Assembly (NCBI GenBank): GCA_017443805.1
Contig: JAFSXY010000080.1
Span: 1 to 34,710 of the forward strand
DNA: 34,710 nt
Reading direction: 5' to 3'
DNA from: Clostridia bacterium
Lineage (GTDB): Bacteria > Bacillota > Clostridia > Oscillospirales > Acutalibacteraceae
Shown here: piece after piece, positions 22,610-32,024 of the stretch
Layout of the letters: every line of letters begins with the position of its first letter
Position numbering within the stretch: the first letter of the stretch is position 1
Program-made: the position numbers and the translations under genes
The notes under the pieces: model-generated
Databases searched by the model: none
What the model was told of the DNA's origin: nothing
The model's input: the letters and a program-made list of their open reading frames with translations, nothing else

Positions 22610-25510
22610 TCAGGTCAGCCAGTTGATCATTTCCACAAAATGGGTGATCGTGTGGATCATCCAGTAGATAATGCCGCGGAGGCCGGGGGTGTCTTTGACT
22701 TCATCGTACCAGTCGCAGCGCTTGCAGCGGAACTCGCCCTCGTGCGGATCGCGGACGCGAACGTCCTGCGAAAGCGTCTTGTGCCCGCCGTCTTCAAAGT
22801 CCAGCTCCGCCGTTACCGTGACGGTCCCCTTCTTCTTCGCCGTGTATGCGCCGGAGTCCGGATCGATCTCCAAAATCTCCGGATCGGTAGAAGCATACCG
22901 GACCGTAAATCGCCGCGCCGTGTTGGTCTCCACCGTCGCGTTGCCGGTCTCTTCCTCTTCTACCGTCGGACCGACGCGTAAGGCGTACAGGTCGTGCGTG
23001 ACTGTAAAGTCCAAAGTGGTATATGCGCCGTAGCCGTCCGCAGCCGTGATCGTCACGGTAGCCGTGCCTTCATGCAGGGCGATCACAAGGCCGTCGGCCT
23101 CCACGTCCAAAACGGACGGATCGGAGGAGGTATAGATCACGTTTTTATTGTCCGCGTCTTCGGGAAGTACCTCTGCCGTGATCTGCGTATAGGGCGCGTC
23201 TTCCATATCCAGAAACGTTTTTTCCGCCGTCGCCGTGATAGAAGTCACGGGTGTGTATACTGAGAAGTCAAGCGTTTTGGCAATCGTTACCGTCTCGCCC
23301 GCGGCAAGCATGGTCGCCGTGACCGTGACCGTCGCGTCGCCGGTCTTCAGCGCAGTGACTTCTCCCGCATCGGAAACAGTCAATACCGTTTCATCGGAAG
23401 AAACAAATGTAATATTCTGCAGTACGGCTGTTCCCTCGGGCAGTGCCGTGACCGTAATATCCGCTGTTTCGTCTTTTGCGAGCGTGATTTTATCTGATGC
23501 AACAGTTATATCTGCAACGGTCACGGGAATTGTTTTCGTAATTTCGCCGTCCGTAACGGTAACGGCTGCCGTACCGGCCGCGACGGGCGTAATATTGCCC
23601 TCTGCATCTACGGTACATACGCCTTCATCGGAAGAAGTATAGGTGCGTGCAGGCGTCACGGCGGTATCGGGATTTACCGTGGCCGCTGCGGAAGCCGTAC
23701 CGTCCACAGAGACAACGACTTTTTCAGGCTCCGTCAGGTCGTAAACCGTGACCGTGACTGTCGCGGTCGCGTGATCCGATCCGTCCGCGGGAACGATCGT
23801 GATCGTTGCCGTGCCGGGGTTGCCTGCTGTCAAGAGCCCAGTGTTATCCACCGTTACAACGTTCGTATCATCGGATGAGAACGCAACGGTCGGATCCATG
23901 GCGTCGTTGGGCGTCACGGTCGTGCCGATCTGCGCAGTTTTGCCGATTGCCAAAGTCACCTCCGCCGGTGTGGGTGTGATGATATCGATATAGATATAGG
24001 GGATTTCTCTTGTGACGTTCGTAATGAATTTCTGCGAGACGGTCGTATGCGAGGGATCCGTGCAATTTACTTGATACGTCACACTGCCGGACGCCGTCAC
24101 AGTGGGCGCGGTGTAATCGATCTCTTCTTTTTCGATATATTCCGGATGATCCGCAAAGAAGGTCAGGATATCCGTATTCTTGGCACAGCCGTGGAAAGCG
24201 CACGTACCGATATTTGTGACAGCTTCAGGGATTGTTAGTTTTCCGGTCAGATTTGAACAGTTATAAAACGCATTTTTTCCGATGTACTGTACGGCGTTCC
24301 CGATGGTCAGCGTCCCATTTAACGAACCGCACCCTTCAAAAGCGTTTTCACCGATGAACGTGACCGTGTCGGGGATTACAAGATTGCCGGTTAGTTTTTC
24401 GCAGTGATAAAAAGCATGTTTCCCGATTGTTTGCAGTTGGCTGTCTTCGCCGCCGAGCGATAAAACACCGTTCAAACTGTTACATAAATAGAATGTGCCT
24501 TCCTCGATACTCGTTATGTTGCCGGGGATCACGAGATCGCCTTTTAATCCTGTGCAGCGGATGAAGGCATGATCCCCAATCGTTTGCAGATGTCTGTTTT
24601 CTGTCCCGAGCGTTAACGTGCCGTTAAATCCGTAACATTGCTGAAAAGCAAACCGACCAATGGATATCACGCTGTCCGGGATCACTATATTTCCGGTCAG
24701 TTTTTCACAGCACCGAAATGCGCTTTCTCCGATCGTTTGCAGCTGACTGTTCTCCGTGCCGAGCGTCAGCGTGCCGTTCAATCCGGTGCAGTCGTTGAAG
24801 GCATATTTGCCGATATTTGTCACCCTGTCCGGGATCACCAGGCCCCCGGTCAACGACGTGCAGCCGGTAAACGCATAATCCGGGATCTGCGTCCGTCCGG
24901 CAGGCAGGGAAAAAGACGTCAGCAAAAACCCGTTGATATACAGATTATGCGCGTATTGCAAAGGGTTGGATATTGAACCAAGAAACTGTATCTCAAGCCA
25001 CTTTTCCAGACTGCCGCAGTATACGCCGGTCAGGTTACGAACGTCGCTAAAGACGTCTGCCTCAATCGTTAAAGATTCAAAATCAGATAATATGACGTTT
25101 CCGTTAAAGCCCGTGCAATATTGAAACGCACCTTTATGGATCTCTTTTAAGGAAGCGGGAAAAGCCAGATCTCCGATCAGGTTCGGCCAGTCGTAAAACG
25201 CGTACGCGCCGATTCCTGTCACCCCGTCTTCGATCAAAAGGGACGTGATCTGCGCTTTGTAAGGATAATACGGCGCGTTCTGATAATTTGTTGCTGTAAA
25301 TGGAGAGTAATCCGGCATATCTCCCGTGCCGCCGATGGTCAGCACCCCGTTGTCCGTCACGCGCCAGGTGACGGACGCGTATGCTTCGCCGGAAGCGGAA
25401 AAGTTGCCCTCCGCCACGACGGCCGGGTCCGCATACGCTGCCAGCGGCGCAAGCGTCAAAAGTAAACATACGCTCAAAACGATCGCAAACGCTTGATTGA
25501 TTTTTTTCAT
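22610..25510 (-). CDS. Secreted LRR_5 (BspA-like) and Big2-domain surface protein
   Basis: A 966-residue exported protein. The signal peptide (1-27) ends near LAAYA-DP. Residues ~90-440 are BspA/TpLRR-type leucine-rich repeats, seen as recurring units such as GNLVIPDTVTFIGENAFEGC. Residues ~490-850 hold four or five Big2-like Ig domains, with repeated ASSDxxVxTVD-type and GTATVTVT-type strands. The C-terminus has a CKRC pair (possibly part of a small ribbon) and ends in a hydrophobic amphipathic helix (GIIYWMIHTITHFVEMI); no LPXTG or SLH motif is visible. BspA-like proteins generally bind host or matrix proteins; the ligand is unknown. The ATG has AGGAG 9 bases upstream. It is divergent from the carbohydrate-binding lipoprotein gene. 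Confidence 0.88.
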   Translation of the reverse strand: MKKINQAFAIVLSVCLLLTLAPLAAYADPAVVAEGNFSASGEAYASVTWRVTDNGVLTIGGTGDMPDYSPFTATNYQNAPYYPYKAQITSLLIEDGVTGIGAYAFYDWPNLIGDLAFPASLKEIHKGAFQYCTGFNGNVILSDFESLTIEADVFSDVRNLTGVYCGSLEKWLEIQFLGSISNPLQYAHNLYINGFLLTSFSLPAGRTQIPDYAFTGCTSLTGGLVIPDRVTNIGKYAFNDCTGLNGTLTLGTENSQLQTIGESAFRCCEKLTGNIVIPDSVISIGRFAFQQCYGFNGTLTLGTENRHLQTIGDHAFIRCTGLKGDLVIPGNITSIEEGTFYLCNSLNGVLSLGGEDSQLQTIGKHAFYHCEKLTGNLVIPDTVTFIGENAFEGCGSLNGTLTIGNAVQYIGKNAFYNCSNLTGKLTIPEAVTNIGTCAFHGCAKNTDILTFFADHPEYIEKEEIDYTAPTVTASGSVTYQVNCTDPSHTTVSQKFITNVTREIPYIYIDIITPTPAEVTLAIGKTAQIGTTVTPNDAMDPTVAFSSDDTNVVTVDNTGLLTAGNPGTATITIVPADGSDHATATVTVTVYDLTEPEKVVVSVDGTASAAATVNPDTAVTPARTYTSSDEGVCTVDAEGNITPVAAGTAAVTVTDGEITKTIPVTVADITVASDKITLAKDETADITVTALPEGTAVLQNITFVSSDETVLTVSDAGEVTALKTGDATVTVTATMLAAGETVTIAKTLDFSVYTPVTSITATAEKTFLDMEDAPYTQITAEVLPEDADNKNVIYTSSDPSVLDVEADGLVIALHEGTATVTITAADGYGAYTTLDFTVTHDLYALRVGPTVEEEETGNATVETNTARRFTVRYASTDPEILEIDPDSGAYTAKKKGTVTVTAELDFEDGGHKTLSQDVRVRDPHEGEFRCKRCDWYDEVKDTPGLRGIIYWMIHTITHFVEMINWLT

Positions 25511-25543
25511 TTTCAGTTGCTCCTTTCGGGAGAGTCTGTTTTT

Positions 25544-25572
25544 ATTATAAAGGAAAACAACAAAAAATGCAA
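25544..25572 (-). promoter_or_regulatory. Probable promoter of the LRR/Big2 gene
   Basis: On the minus strand, TTGCAT (25572-25567), a 17-base spacer and TATAAT (25549-25544), 33 bases before the start codon. Confidence 0.7.
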
Positions 25573-25660
25573 GCGATCGAAGAAAAAGCGGAAGCGGCCG
25601 CCGTGCAAAAATTGAAAAAAGCCGCGGGATTTTAAGTTCGTTTTATTTTCACCGTGTAAA

Positions 25661-25687
25661 CTGCAAATTGCAGAGAGAAAAATTCTC
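25661..25687. promoter_or_regulatory. Two adjacent small palindromes upstream of the lipoprotein gene
   Basis: CTGCAAATTGCAG (25661-25673) is a perfect palindrome around a central A, followed directly by GAGAAAAATTCTC (25675-25687). They lie 29-55 bases before the plus-strand lipoprotein start. They may be operators; no clear plus-strand -35/-10 pair was seen beside them. Confidence 0.35.
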
Positions 25688-25715
25688 GCGAAAAAATGAA
25701 ACGGAGGGACTCCTC

Positions 25716-26984
25716 ATGTTGAAAAAAATGATATGTTTTTTACTGACGGCTGCCGTCGCGGTCTCGCTTGCCGCGTGTCGGACGCAAACGAAAACAGAAC
25801 AAACCACCGCCGCCGCGGTCGATACGCAGACGACTGCTGCGGAAGATACGCAGACGACAGTCGCTGCGAGTACGGAGACCGTGACGGCCGTTGCAAACGT
25901 GACGTCCGGCGGCGTGATCGAAACGGCCGGTCTGTTTACGGACAGAGATCTGCTGCAGACGGCGGATCTGACGGACGCCGTTTATTACACCCTCAGCGAC
26001 GGACAGAACATTACGGTCACCGCCGCAGGCGTTTATGTGTTTACGGGCTCCGCTGCAAACGCGACGGTCATCGTGGACGCGGGCGATAACGACAAGGTCC
26101 AGCTTGTGCTGAACGGGGTTTCGGTCACCAATACTTCTTTCCCGTGCATCTACGTGAAAAACGCGGATAAGGTTTTCGTGACGACGACGCAGACCGAAAA
26201 CAGTCTGTCGGTCACGGGTGCGTTTACGGCGGACGGCTCCACCAATACGGATGCGGCGGTCTTTTCCAAGGACGATCTTGTGCTGAACGGTTTGGGGACG
26301 CTGACGATCAGCTCCACGGATAACGGGATCAGCTGCAAGGACGATCTGAAGATCACCGGCGGCACGATCGTGATCAGCTGCGTATCCGACGCGCTGGAGG
26401 CCAACGACTCGATCGCCATAGCGGACGGCAGCGTGACCGTTACAACGAAAAAGGACGGCCTGCACGCCGAGTATGACGAGGATAATACGGTGGGGTATGT
26501 CTATATCTGCGGCGGTACGCTGCAGATTACGGCGGCCGACGACGGTATCCACGCCACCACCTATGTGCAGATCGACGGCGGAAATCTGACGATCAGCGCC
26601 GCGGAGGGCATTGAAGGCACCTACGTGCAGGTAAACGGCGGCGAGATCGATATTACGGCGGTCGACGACGGCATCAACGCCGGAAAGAAATCCAACGTTT
26701 CCACGCCGACCATTGAGATCAACGGCGGTTATATCACCATCAATATGGGTGCGGGCGATACGGACGGCATCGACGCCAACGGCAATCTGTATATCAACGG
26801 CGGCACGGTCGACGTTACGGCGCAGTCCCCCTTTGATTATGACAACACGGCGGAATATAACGGCGGTACGATCATCGTCAACGGGGAAGTGACGAATTCC
26901 ATCACCAACCAGATGATGGGCGGCATGGCAGGCGGCATGGCAGGCGGCATGCCCGGAAACGGCGGCTGGGGCGGCCACGGATAA
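25716..26984 (+). CDS. Cthe_2159-like carbohydrate-binding lipoprotein
   Basis: A 422-residue lipoprotein. The start at 25716 is chosen because GGAGGG (25703-25708) lies 7 bases upstream. The signal peptide ends in the lipobox LAAC (~18-21), followed by a Thr/Ala/Gln-rich linker to about residue 65. The rest is a repetitive right-handed beta-helix-like domain of the Cthe_2159 family, with recurring units such as DDGIHATTYVQIDGGNLTIS and GGTLQITAADDGIHA. The founding member of the family binds cellulose and pectin-like polymers with calcium; a similar role here is inference. The C-terminus is a Gly/Met-rich tail (MGGMAGGMAGGMPG) of low complexity. It is divergent from the LRR/Big2 gene, and a terminator follows. 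Confidence 0.88.
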   Translation: MLKKMICFLLTAAVAVSLAACRTQTKTEQTTAAAVDTQTTAAEDTQTTVAASTETVTAVANVTSGGVIETAGLFTDRDLLQTADLTDAVYYTLSDGQNITVTAAGVYVFTGSAANATVIVDAGDNDKVQLVLNGVSVTNTSFPCIYVKNADKVFVTTTQTENSLSVTGAFTADGSTNTDAAVFSKDDLVLNGLGTLTISSTDNGISCKDDLKITGGTIVISCVSDALEANDSIAIADGSVTVTTKKDGLHAEYDEDNTVGYVYICGGTLQITAADDGIHATTYVQIDGGNLTISAAEGIEGTYVQVNGGEIDITAVDDGINAGKKSNVSTPTIEINGGYITINMGAGDTDGIDANGNLYINGGTVDVTAQSPFDYDNTAEYNGGTIIVNGEVTNSITNQMMGGMAGGMAGGMPGNGGWGGHG

Positions 26985-26992
26985 AAAATGAA

Positions 26993-27028
26993 AGCAGCCG
27001 TATTCCGTGCGGAATGCGGCTGCTCTTT
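26993..27028. terminator. Bidirectional intrinsic terminator
   Basis: A 14-bp stem (AGCAGCCGTATTCC at 26993-27006 with 27011-27024, one T-G pair) with a GTGC loop, followed by CTTTT on the plus strand and TTTCATTTTTT on the minus strand. It lies between the convergent lipoprotein and GDPD genes. Confidence 0.88.
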
Positions 27029-27067
27029 TGCGTGATCCGGCCTGTTCAACCGGAGACCTTCGTTTGT

Positions 27068-27739
27068 TCAAGCTTTTTTTTCTGAGAGGATCCCGCGCAG
27101 CAGCGACGGTTCCCGCGTGGTAACGTTATCCGGTCCGTACGTAAGGATCCTGCGCATGTCTTCTTCGTTATTCACAGTCCAGACGGAAACCAGCAGTCCG
27201 TTTTTGTGAAAGACGTTTACCAGCGCGGCGCTTGCGCCGTTATAATGGAAATTGATCCCCACCGCGCCGGTCTTTTTAACGCGTTTTGCCAGAAGGCGCA
27301 AATAGATCTGCGTATGGAACGTCCGCGGCAAGACGTTTGCATTCAGATAGTAAGGGATCTCCGGCGCGGCGGCTTTTACGGCCGGCACGTCCTTTTGTCC
27401 GACGCCGGTGAAAAAAATCCGCGAAAGAACGTCGGATCGTTCCGCAAGAATCTGCACCGTGTGCAGGTGCGCGGTGGTTTTTACGTCCACATTCATACGC
27501 ATGTTCCCATATGCCGCCAGCTTTTCAAAGGCCTCGGCAAGCGTCGGTTCGCCGCCTGCAGGCGTGTTGTGCGATAAAACGGGCGTTCCGGCGGCGTCAT
27601 ATTGCAGATCGATCTCCACAATATCCGCGCCGCTTTCATAAGCGCGGTCAATGGCTGCAAGCGAATTGTCCGGCGTGCCCTCGCAGCCGGTGTGCGCGGT
27701 GACGGTAAAGTCTGCAGGCAACGGTTCCGTACTTTTCAA
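27068..27739 (-). CDS. Glycerophosphodiester phosphodiesterase family protein (divergent motif)
   Basis: A 223-residue TIM-barrel protein of the GDPD family, which hydrolyses glycerophosphodiesters to glycerol 3-phosphate and an alcohol. The start is TTG at 27739, with GGAGAGG 7 bases upstream; the longer in-frame extension begins in Arg-rich, non-conserved sequence and is rejected. H16, E42, D44 and H57 occupy the expected active-site positions (AHTG, VEIDLQ, LSHN). The usual HRG is HTG, PENT is PDNS and SHD is SHN, so the metal and phosphate contacts differ from classical GlpQ/UgpQ. I believe this is a recognisable clostridial sub-branch, but activity should not be assumed. There is no signal peptide, so it is probably cytoplasmic. 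It follows the folate gene by 44 bases. Confidence 0.82.
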   Translation of the reverse strand: MKSTEPLPADFTVTAHTGCEGTPDNSLAAIDRAYESGADIVEIDLQYDAAGTPVLSHNTPAGGEPTLAEAFEKLAAYGNMRMNVDVKTTAHLHTVQILAERSDVLSRIFFTGVGQKDVPAVKAAAPEIPYYLNANVLPRTFHTQIYLRLLAKRVKKTGAVGINFHYNGASAALVNVFHKNGLLVSVWTVNNEEDMRRILTYGPDNVTTREPSLLRGILSEKKA

Positions 27740-27783
27740 GATTGATCCTCTCCTTTTATAAGCGACTGCCGGTTTTATCCGGT

Positions 27784-28329
27784 TTATTCCGTGATTACGG
27801 CGGTTACGGGGACGTCGTGCGCTTCGGCGGGCAGACCGTCTGCCAGCAGCGAAGAAAAACACAGGCATACTGCAGGGCAGCGGCACGTTTGCAAAAAAAC
27901 GTCGTAATAACCGCCGCCGTGTCCCAGCCGGACGCCGTTTTTATCTGCGGCCACGCATGGCACGACGGTAAGTTCGATCTCCTCCGGCGCGGCGCAGTAT
28001 CCCGCCTGCGGTTCGAAAATGCCGAAACGGTTCGGATAAAATACCGTCTGCGCAGTGATCTCCACGGCGTCCATTTGCGGCTTTTTGCCGCATCTCGGCA
28101 CAAAAACGCGTTTGCCCGCTGCAAGGGCGGACCGGATGATCGCCGCGGTATCCGGTTCGCGCGGTGTGCCGATATAGATAAACACCGTTTTTGCCGACAG
28201 GTAGGCCGGATGCGCGGAAAGTTTTTCGGCAATTGCGGCAGAAGCCTCCCGCTTATAATCCGGCGGCAGCGCCGCCGCTTTTTCGGTATAAAGCCGCCTT
28301 AAAGCGGCTTTTGTCGGTTCGTTCGGCAT
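27784..28329 (-). CDS. 5-formyltetrahydrofolate cyclo-ligase
   Basis: A 181-residue enzyme of normal length that uses ATP to convert 5-formyl-THF to 5,10-methenyl-THF, returning a dead-end folate to the one-carbon pool. The family motif RLGHGGGYYD is intact (about residues 132-141), and YIGTPREPDT and FVPRCGKKPQM match the family. It begins 6 bases after purL and is co-transcribed with the purine genes. One of these, AICAR transformylase, consumes 10-formyl-THF, and 5-formyl-THF is a known inhibitor of that step. No Shine-Dalgarno is visible before the ATG, and codons ~7-14 can form an 8-bp hairpin. Confidence 0.93.
   Translation of the reverse strand: MPNEPTKAALRRLYTEKAAALPPDYKREASAAIAEKLSAHPAYLSAKTVFIYIGTPREPDTAAIIRSALAAGKRVFVPRCGKKPQMDAVEITAQTVFYPNRFGIFEPQAGYCAAPEEIELTVVPCVAADKNGVRLGHGGGYYDVFLQTCRCPAVCLCFSSLLADGLPAEAHDVPVTAVITE
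28290..28311 (-). promoter_or_regulatory. Hairpin over the 5' codons of the formyl-THF cyclo-ligase gene
   Basis: On the coding strand AAAGCCGC (28311-28304) pairs with GCGGCTTT (28297-28290) around a 6-base loop, beginning 18 bases past the first base of the start codon. It may modulate translation initiation or be chance in codons for Lys-Ala-Ala-Leu-Arg-Arg-Leu. Confidence 0.35.
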
Positions 28330-28335
28330 TTTTGT

Positions 28336-31300
28336 TTATTTGAAATACCGTACGGCGGCCTCAAACATGCCGAGGTCGTAATTGCCCGGCACGTTTTTGT
28401 AAAGGCCGCGGCCGATCCGTTCGGCATGTCCCATTTTGCCGAATACTCTGCCGTCCGGCGAGGTGACGCCCTCTACGGCCCAGACGGAACCGTTGGGATT
28501 GTCCTGTACGTCGGCGCTTGCAAAGCCGTCCGGATCCACGTACTGTGTGGCGATCTGTCCGTTTTCGGCCAGTTTTTTCAGCAGCGCTTCATCCGCGAGA
28601 AAACGGCCCTCTCCGTGCGAGATCGGCACGTTTATTACGTCGCCGACGTTCACAAGCGACAGCCAGGGGGATTTAACGGATACCACGCGCGTACACACGA
28701 TGCGGGACTGGTGCCTGCCGATGGTGTTGAAGGTCAGCGTCGGACAGGTCTCGTCCGTGTCGATGATCTTCCCGTAGGGGACGAGCCCCAGTTTAATGAG
28801 CGCCTGGAAGCCGTTGCAGATCCCGCCCACAAGGCCGTCGCGGCGGTCCAGCAGCCGTGTGACGGCGTCTTTCACTTCCTCGCCGCGGAAGAACGCGGTA
28901 ATGAACTTTCCGCTGCCGTCCGGTTCGTCGCCGCCGGAGAAGCCGCCGGGAATAAAGACGATCTGCGAAGCGTCGATCTTTTTCGCAAAGTCCGCGACGC
29001 TGCGGCGGATGCCGTCGGCGGACAGGTTGTTGATCACGAAGATCTCCGGCTCGGCGCCCGCATCCAGCAGGGCTTTCGCGGTGTCATATTCGCAGTTCGT
29101 GCCGGGAAACGCGGGGATCAGCACATGCACACGCGCGGTTTTTACTGCCGGCGCGCAGGTCTGCCGGCCGGAGAAGGTCAGCGTTTCCGGACTGCCGGCG
29201 GCCGGCGCGCGGTTGGGATAAACGCTTTCCAGCCGGTCTTCGTACAGCGCGGCGATCCGCGCGAGCGGGACGGTTTCTTCTTTGTACGTAAACGCGCCGT
29301 CGTCCGTAATCTCACCGAGGACGTTTTCGTCGGCGCAGTCCGTCATTTCCAGCAAAAAGCTGCCGCAGCGCGCGGTGAACAGCTCCTGCAGCGTGACGTT
29401 GTCCGCAAAGCGGAAACCGAAACCGTTGCCGAAGCACTGTTTCAGGACTGCAGCGGCTGCGCCGCCCATGCCGGGCGTATGGCAGGCGACCGTCTGCCCG
29501 GAGCGCAGCAGGGACGTTACTTTTTTGAAGAGTGCAAGCAGCGACGAAGTGACGGGCAGGCCGTTTTCATCGTAATCGGGGCGCAGGTACAAAACCTTAT
29601 GTCCCGCTTTTTTATACTCGTTGGAGACCATGTCGCCGGTTTTTGCGGTCGTGACCGCAAAGGAGACCAGCGTGGGCGGAACGTCCAGATTTTCAAACGA
29701 ACCGCTCATGGAGTCCTTGCCGCCTACGGCCGCGACGCCCAGCGCCATCTGCGCGCGGAACGCGCCGAGCAGCGCGGCGAACGGTTTGCCCCAGCGGGCC
29801 GGGTCCGTGCCCGGTTTTTCAAAATATTCCTGTAAGGTCAGATAGACGTCTTTGAAGTCCGCTCCGGCGGCGATCAGTTTGGAAACGCTCTCCACGACCG
29901 CGCTGTACGCGCCGTGATAGGGGCTTGCCTGCGTCAGATAAGGGTCGTAGCCCCATGCCATCAACGAGCAGTCGTCGGTATGCTTTTTCTCCACGGAGAT
30001 CTTCTGCACCATCGCCTGTACGGGTGTGCGCTGATATTTGCCGCCGAAGGGCATAAAAACCGCGCCGGCGCCGATGGTGGAGTCAAAGCGCTCCGACAGT
30101 CCCCTCTTGGAGCAGACGTTTAAGTCCGCGGCCGTTTTTTGCAGGTTTTCCGCAAAGCCGCCCGTTACGGTCTTTTCCGGGAATTTCGCGGCGGCCGGCG
30201 CAACGCGGATGTGTTTTTCTGCGCCGTTGGAATTTAAGAACTCCCGGCTTACGTCTACGATCTTTTTGCCGTTCCAGCGCATGACAAGGCGGGGCGTTTC
30301 GCTTACGCGCGCCACCACGCACGCCTGCAGATTTTCTTTTTCCGCAAGCGACAAAAAGCCCGGTACGTCCTTTTCTTCAACGACGACGGCCATCCGTTCC
30401 TGCGATTCGCTGATGGCAAGCTCCGTACCGTCGAGCCCCTCGTATTTTTTCGGGACGGCGTTCAGGTCGATCTCCAGACCGTCCGCCAGCTCGCCGATGG
30501 CGACGCTTACGCCCCCTGCGCCGAAATCGTTGCAGCGCTTGATCAGCCGTGTGGCGTCCGGGTTGCGGAACAGCCGCTGCAGCTTGCGTTCCTCCGGCGC
30601 GTTGCCCTTTTGCACCTCGGCGCCGCAGGTCTCTACGGACTGCGCGGTGTGCGCCTTGGAGGAGCCGGTCGCGCCGCCGATCCCGTCGCGGCCGGTCGAA
30701 CCGCCCAGCAAAATGACCGCGTCGCCGGGCGCGGGCGTTTCACGCCGCACGTTTTTTGCGGGCGCCGCGCCGATGACCGCGCCGATCTCCAGGTGCTTTG
30801 CGGCATAACCGGGGTGATACAGTTCGTCTACGATGCCGGTGGCAAGACCGATCTGGTTGCCGTAGCTGGAATAGCCTGCCGCCGCACCGGTAACGATCTT
30901 GCGCTGCGGCAGCTTGCCGGGCAGCGTTTCGCCGACAGGGACCGTGGGGTCTGCAGCGCCTGTGATGCGCATGGCGCCGTAAACGTAGGCGCGGCCGGAA
31001 AGCGGGTCTCGGATCGCGCCGCCGATACAGGTCGCCGCGCCGCCGAAGGGTTCGATCTCCGTGGGGTGGTTGTGCGTTTCATTCTTGAAAAGCAGCAGCC
31101 ACGGCTCTTTTTGGCCGTCGGCTTCCACTTCTATTTTTACCGTGCAGGCGTTTATTTCATCGCTCTCGTCAAGCTTTTGGAGCTTGCCCTGTTTTTTCAG
31201 GGCTTTCACGGCGACGGTGGCAAGATCCATCAGGCAGACGGGCTTCGTGCTGCCGAGATCTTTGCGTACGGCAAGATAGTCCTCATACGCAGCCTGCAGA

Positions 31301-32022
31301 AGCGGATCCGCAAAGCTTGCGCCGTCGATCACCGTTAAAAAGGTGGTGTGGCGGCAGTGGTCGGACCAGTACGTATCGATCATGCGGATCTCCGTTAAGG
31401 TGGGATCGCGCCGTTCCGTACGGAAATACGCCTGGCAAAAGGCAAGGTCCGCCTCATCCATGGCCAGTGCGTAGTTCTTTATAAAGTCCGCGCGGCCGGC
31501 TGCATCCAGTTCGTGAAAGCCGGTCAGGATTTTTACTTCGGTGGGGATATCGTAAACGGTCCGCAGCGTGGCGGGTTTCTCCATGGAGGCCTCGCGCGCC
31601 TCAACGGGGTTTATAACGTACTTTTTGATCGCCGCGACGTTTTCTTCACTGATATCGCCGTATAAAACGTAGACTTTTGCGGAACGGATCAGCGGGCGTT
31701 CACCCTGTGAGAGGATCTGGATGCACTGCGCGGCGGAATCCGCCCGTTGGTCAAACTGTCCGGGCAGGTATTCCACCGCAAACACGGCAGCGGCGCCGTT
31801 TGTGCAGAGCGCCTCTGCAGCCGTGTCCAGCTGCGGTTCCGAGAAAACGGTGCGTATGCTGCGTTCGAACAGCGCTTCGTCCATATCCTCCGCGTCGTAG
31901 CGGTTTAATATCCGCACGCGTTCCAGCTTCGGGATCAGCAGCAGCTCCTGCGCTTCCCGCCGCAGCGTCTGCGCCTCGTGGTCCAGCCCTTCTTTTTTTT
32001 CAACGAATACTCTGTAAACCAA
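28336..32022 (-). CDS. purL: Phosphoribosylformylglycinamidine synthase, single-chain PurL
   Basis: A 1228-residue fused FGAM synthase that converts FGAR, glutamine and ATP to FGAM in de novo purine synthesis. It carries the N-terminal PurS-like region, the two AIRS-like halves (DTYWSDHCRHTTF near the start of the first; FKNETHNHPTEIEPFGGA for nucleotide and metal binding) and a C-terminal class I glutaminase. The glutaminase nucleophile is about C1069 (GGICNGFQ), and its His/Glu lie in ISHGEGRF. The start codon is TTG (MVYRVFVEKK), with GGAGGG 6 bases upstream and only two bases after the purD stop. Many Firmicutes have split PurS/PurQ/PurL; this long form is typical of a clostridial clade (family knowledge). 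Confidence 0.96.
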   Translation of the reverse strand: MVYRVFVEKKEGLDHEAQTLRREAQELLLIPKLERVRILNRYDAEDMDEALFERSIRTVFSEPQLDTAAEALCTNGAAAVFAVEYLPGQFDQRADSAAQCIQILSQGERPLIRSAKVYVLYGDISEENVAAIKKYVINPVEAREASMEKPATLRTVYDIPTEVKILTGFHELDAAGRADFIKNYALAMDEADLAFCQAYFRTERRDPTLTEIRMIDTYWSDHCRHTTFLTVIDGASFADPLLQAAYEDYLAVRKDLGSTKPVCLMDLATVAVKALKKQGKLQKLDESDEINACTVKIEVEADGQKEPWLLLFKNETHNHPTEIEPFGGAATCIGGAIRDPLSGRAYVYGAMRITGAADPTVPVGETLPGKLPQRKIVTGAAAGYSSYGNQIGLATGIVDELYHPGYAAKHLEIGAVIGAAPAKNVRRETPAPGDAVILLGGSTGRDGIGGATGSSKAHTAQSVETCGAEVQKGNAPEERKLQRLFRNPDATRLIKRCNDFGAGGVSVAIGELADGLEIDLNAVPKKYEGLDGTELAISESQERMAVVVEEKDVPGFLSLAEKENLQACVVARVSETPRLVMRWNGKKIVDVSREFLNSNGAEKHIRVAPAAAKFPEKTVTGGFAENLQKTAADLNVCSKRGLSERFDSTIGAGAVFMPFGGKYQRTPVQAMVQKISVEKKHTDDCSLMAWGYDPYLTQASPYHGAYSAVVESVSKLIAAGADFKDVYLTLQEYFEKPGTDPARWGKPFAALLGAFRAQMALGVAAVGGKDSMSGSFENLDVPPTLVSFAVTTAKTGDMVSNEYKKAGHKVLYLRPDYDENGLPVTSSLLALFKKVTSLLRSGQTVACHTPGMGGAAAAVLKQCFGNGFGFRFADNVTLQELFTARCGSFLLEMTDCADENVLGEITDDGAFTYKEETVPLARIAALYEDRLESVYPNRAPAAGSPETLTFSGRQTCAPAVKTARVHVLIPAFPGTNCEYDTAKALLDAGAEPEIFVINNLSADGIRRSVADFAKKIDASQIVFIPGGFSGGDEPDGSGKFITAFFRGEEVKDAVTRLLDRRDGLVGGICNGFQALIKLGLVPYGKIIDTDETCPTLTFNTIGRHQSRIVCTRVVSVKSPWLSLVNVGDVINVPISHGEGRFLADEALLKKLAENGQIATQYVDPDGFASADVQDNPNGSVWAVEGVTSPDGRVFGKMGHAERIGRGLYKNVPGNYDLGMFEAAVRYFK

Positions 32023-32024
32023 TG

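Noticed and set aside
25740-27071. 443-codon minus-strand open frame over the Cthe_2159-like gene
   Set aside because: It crosses the strong terminator at 26993-27024 and mirrors the repetitive codons of the sense gene.
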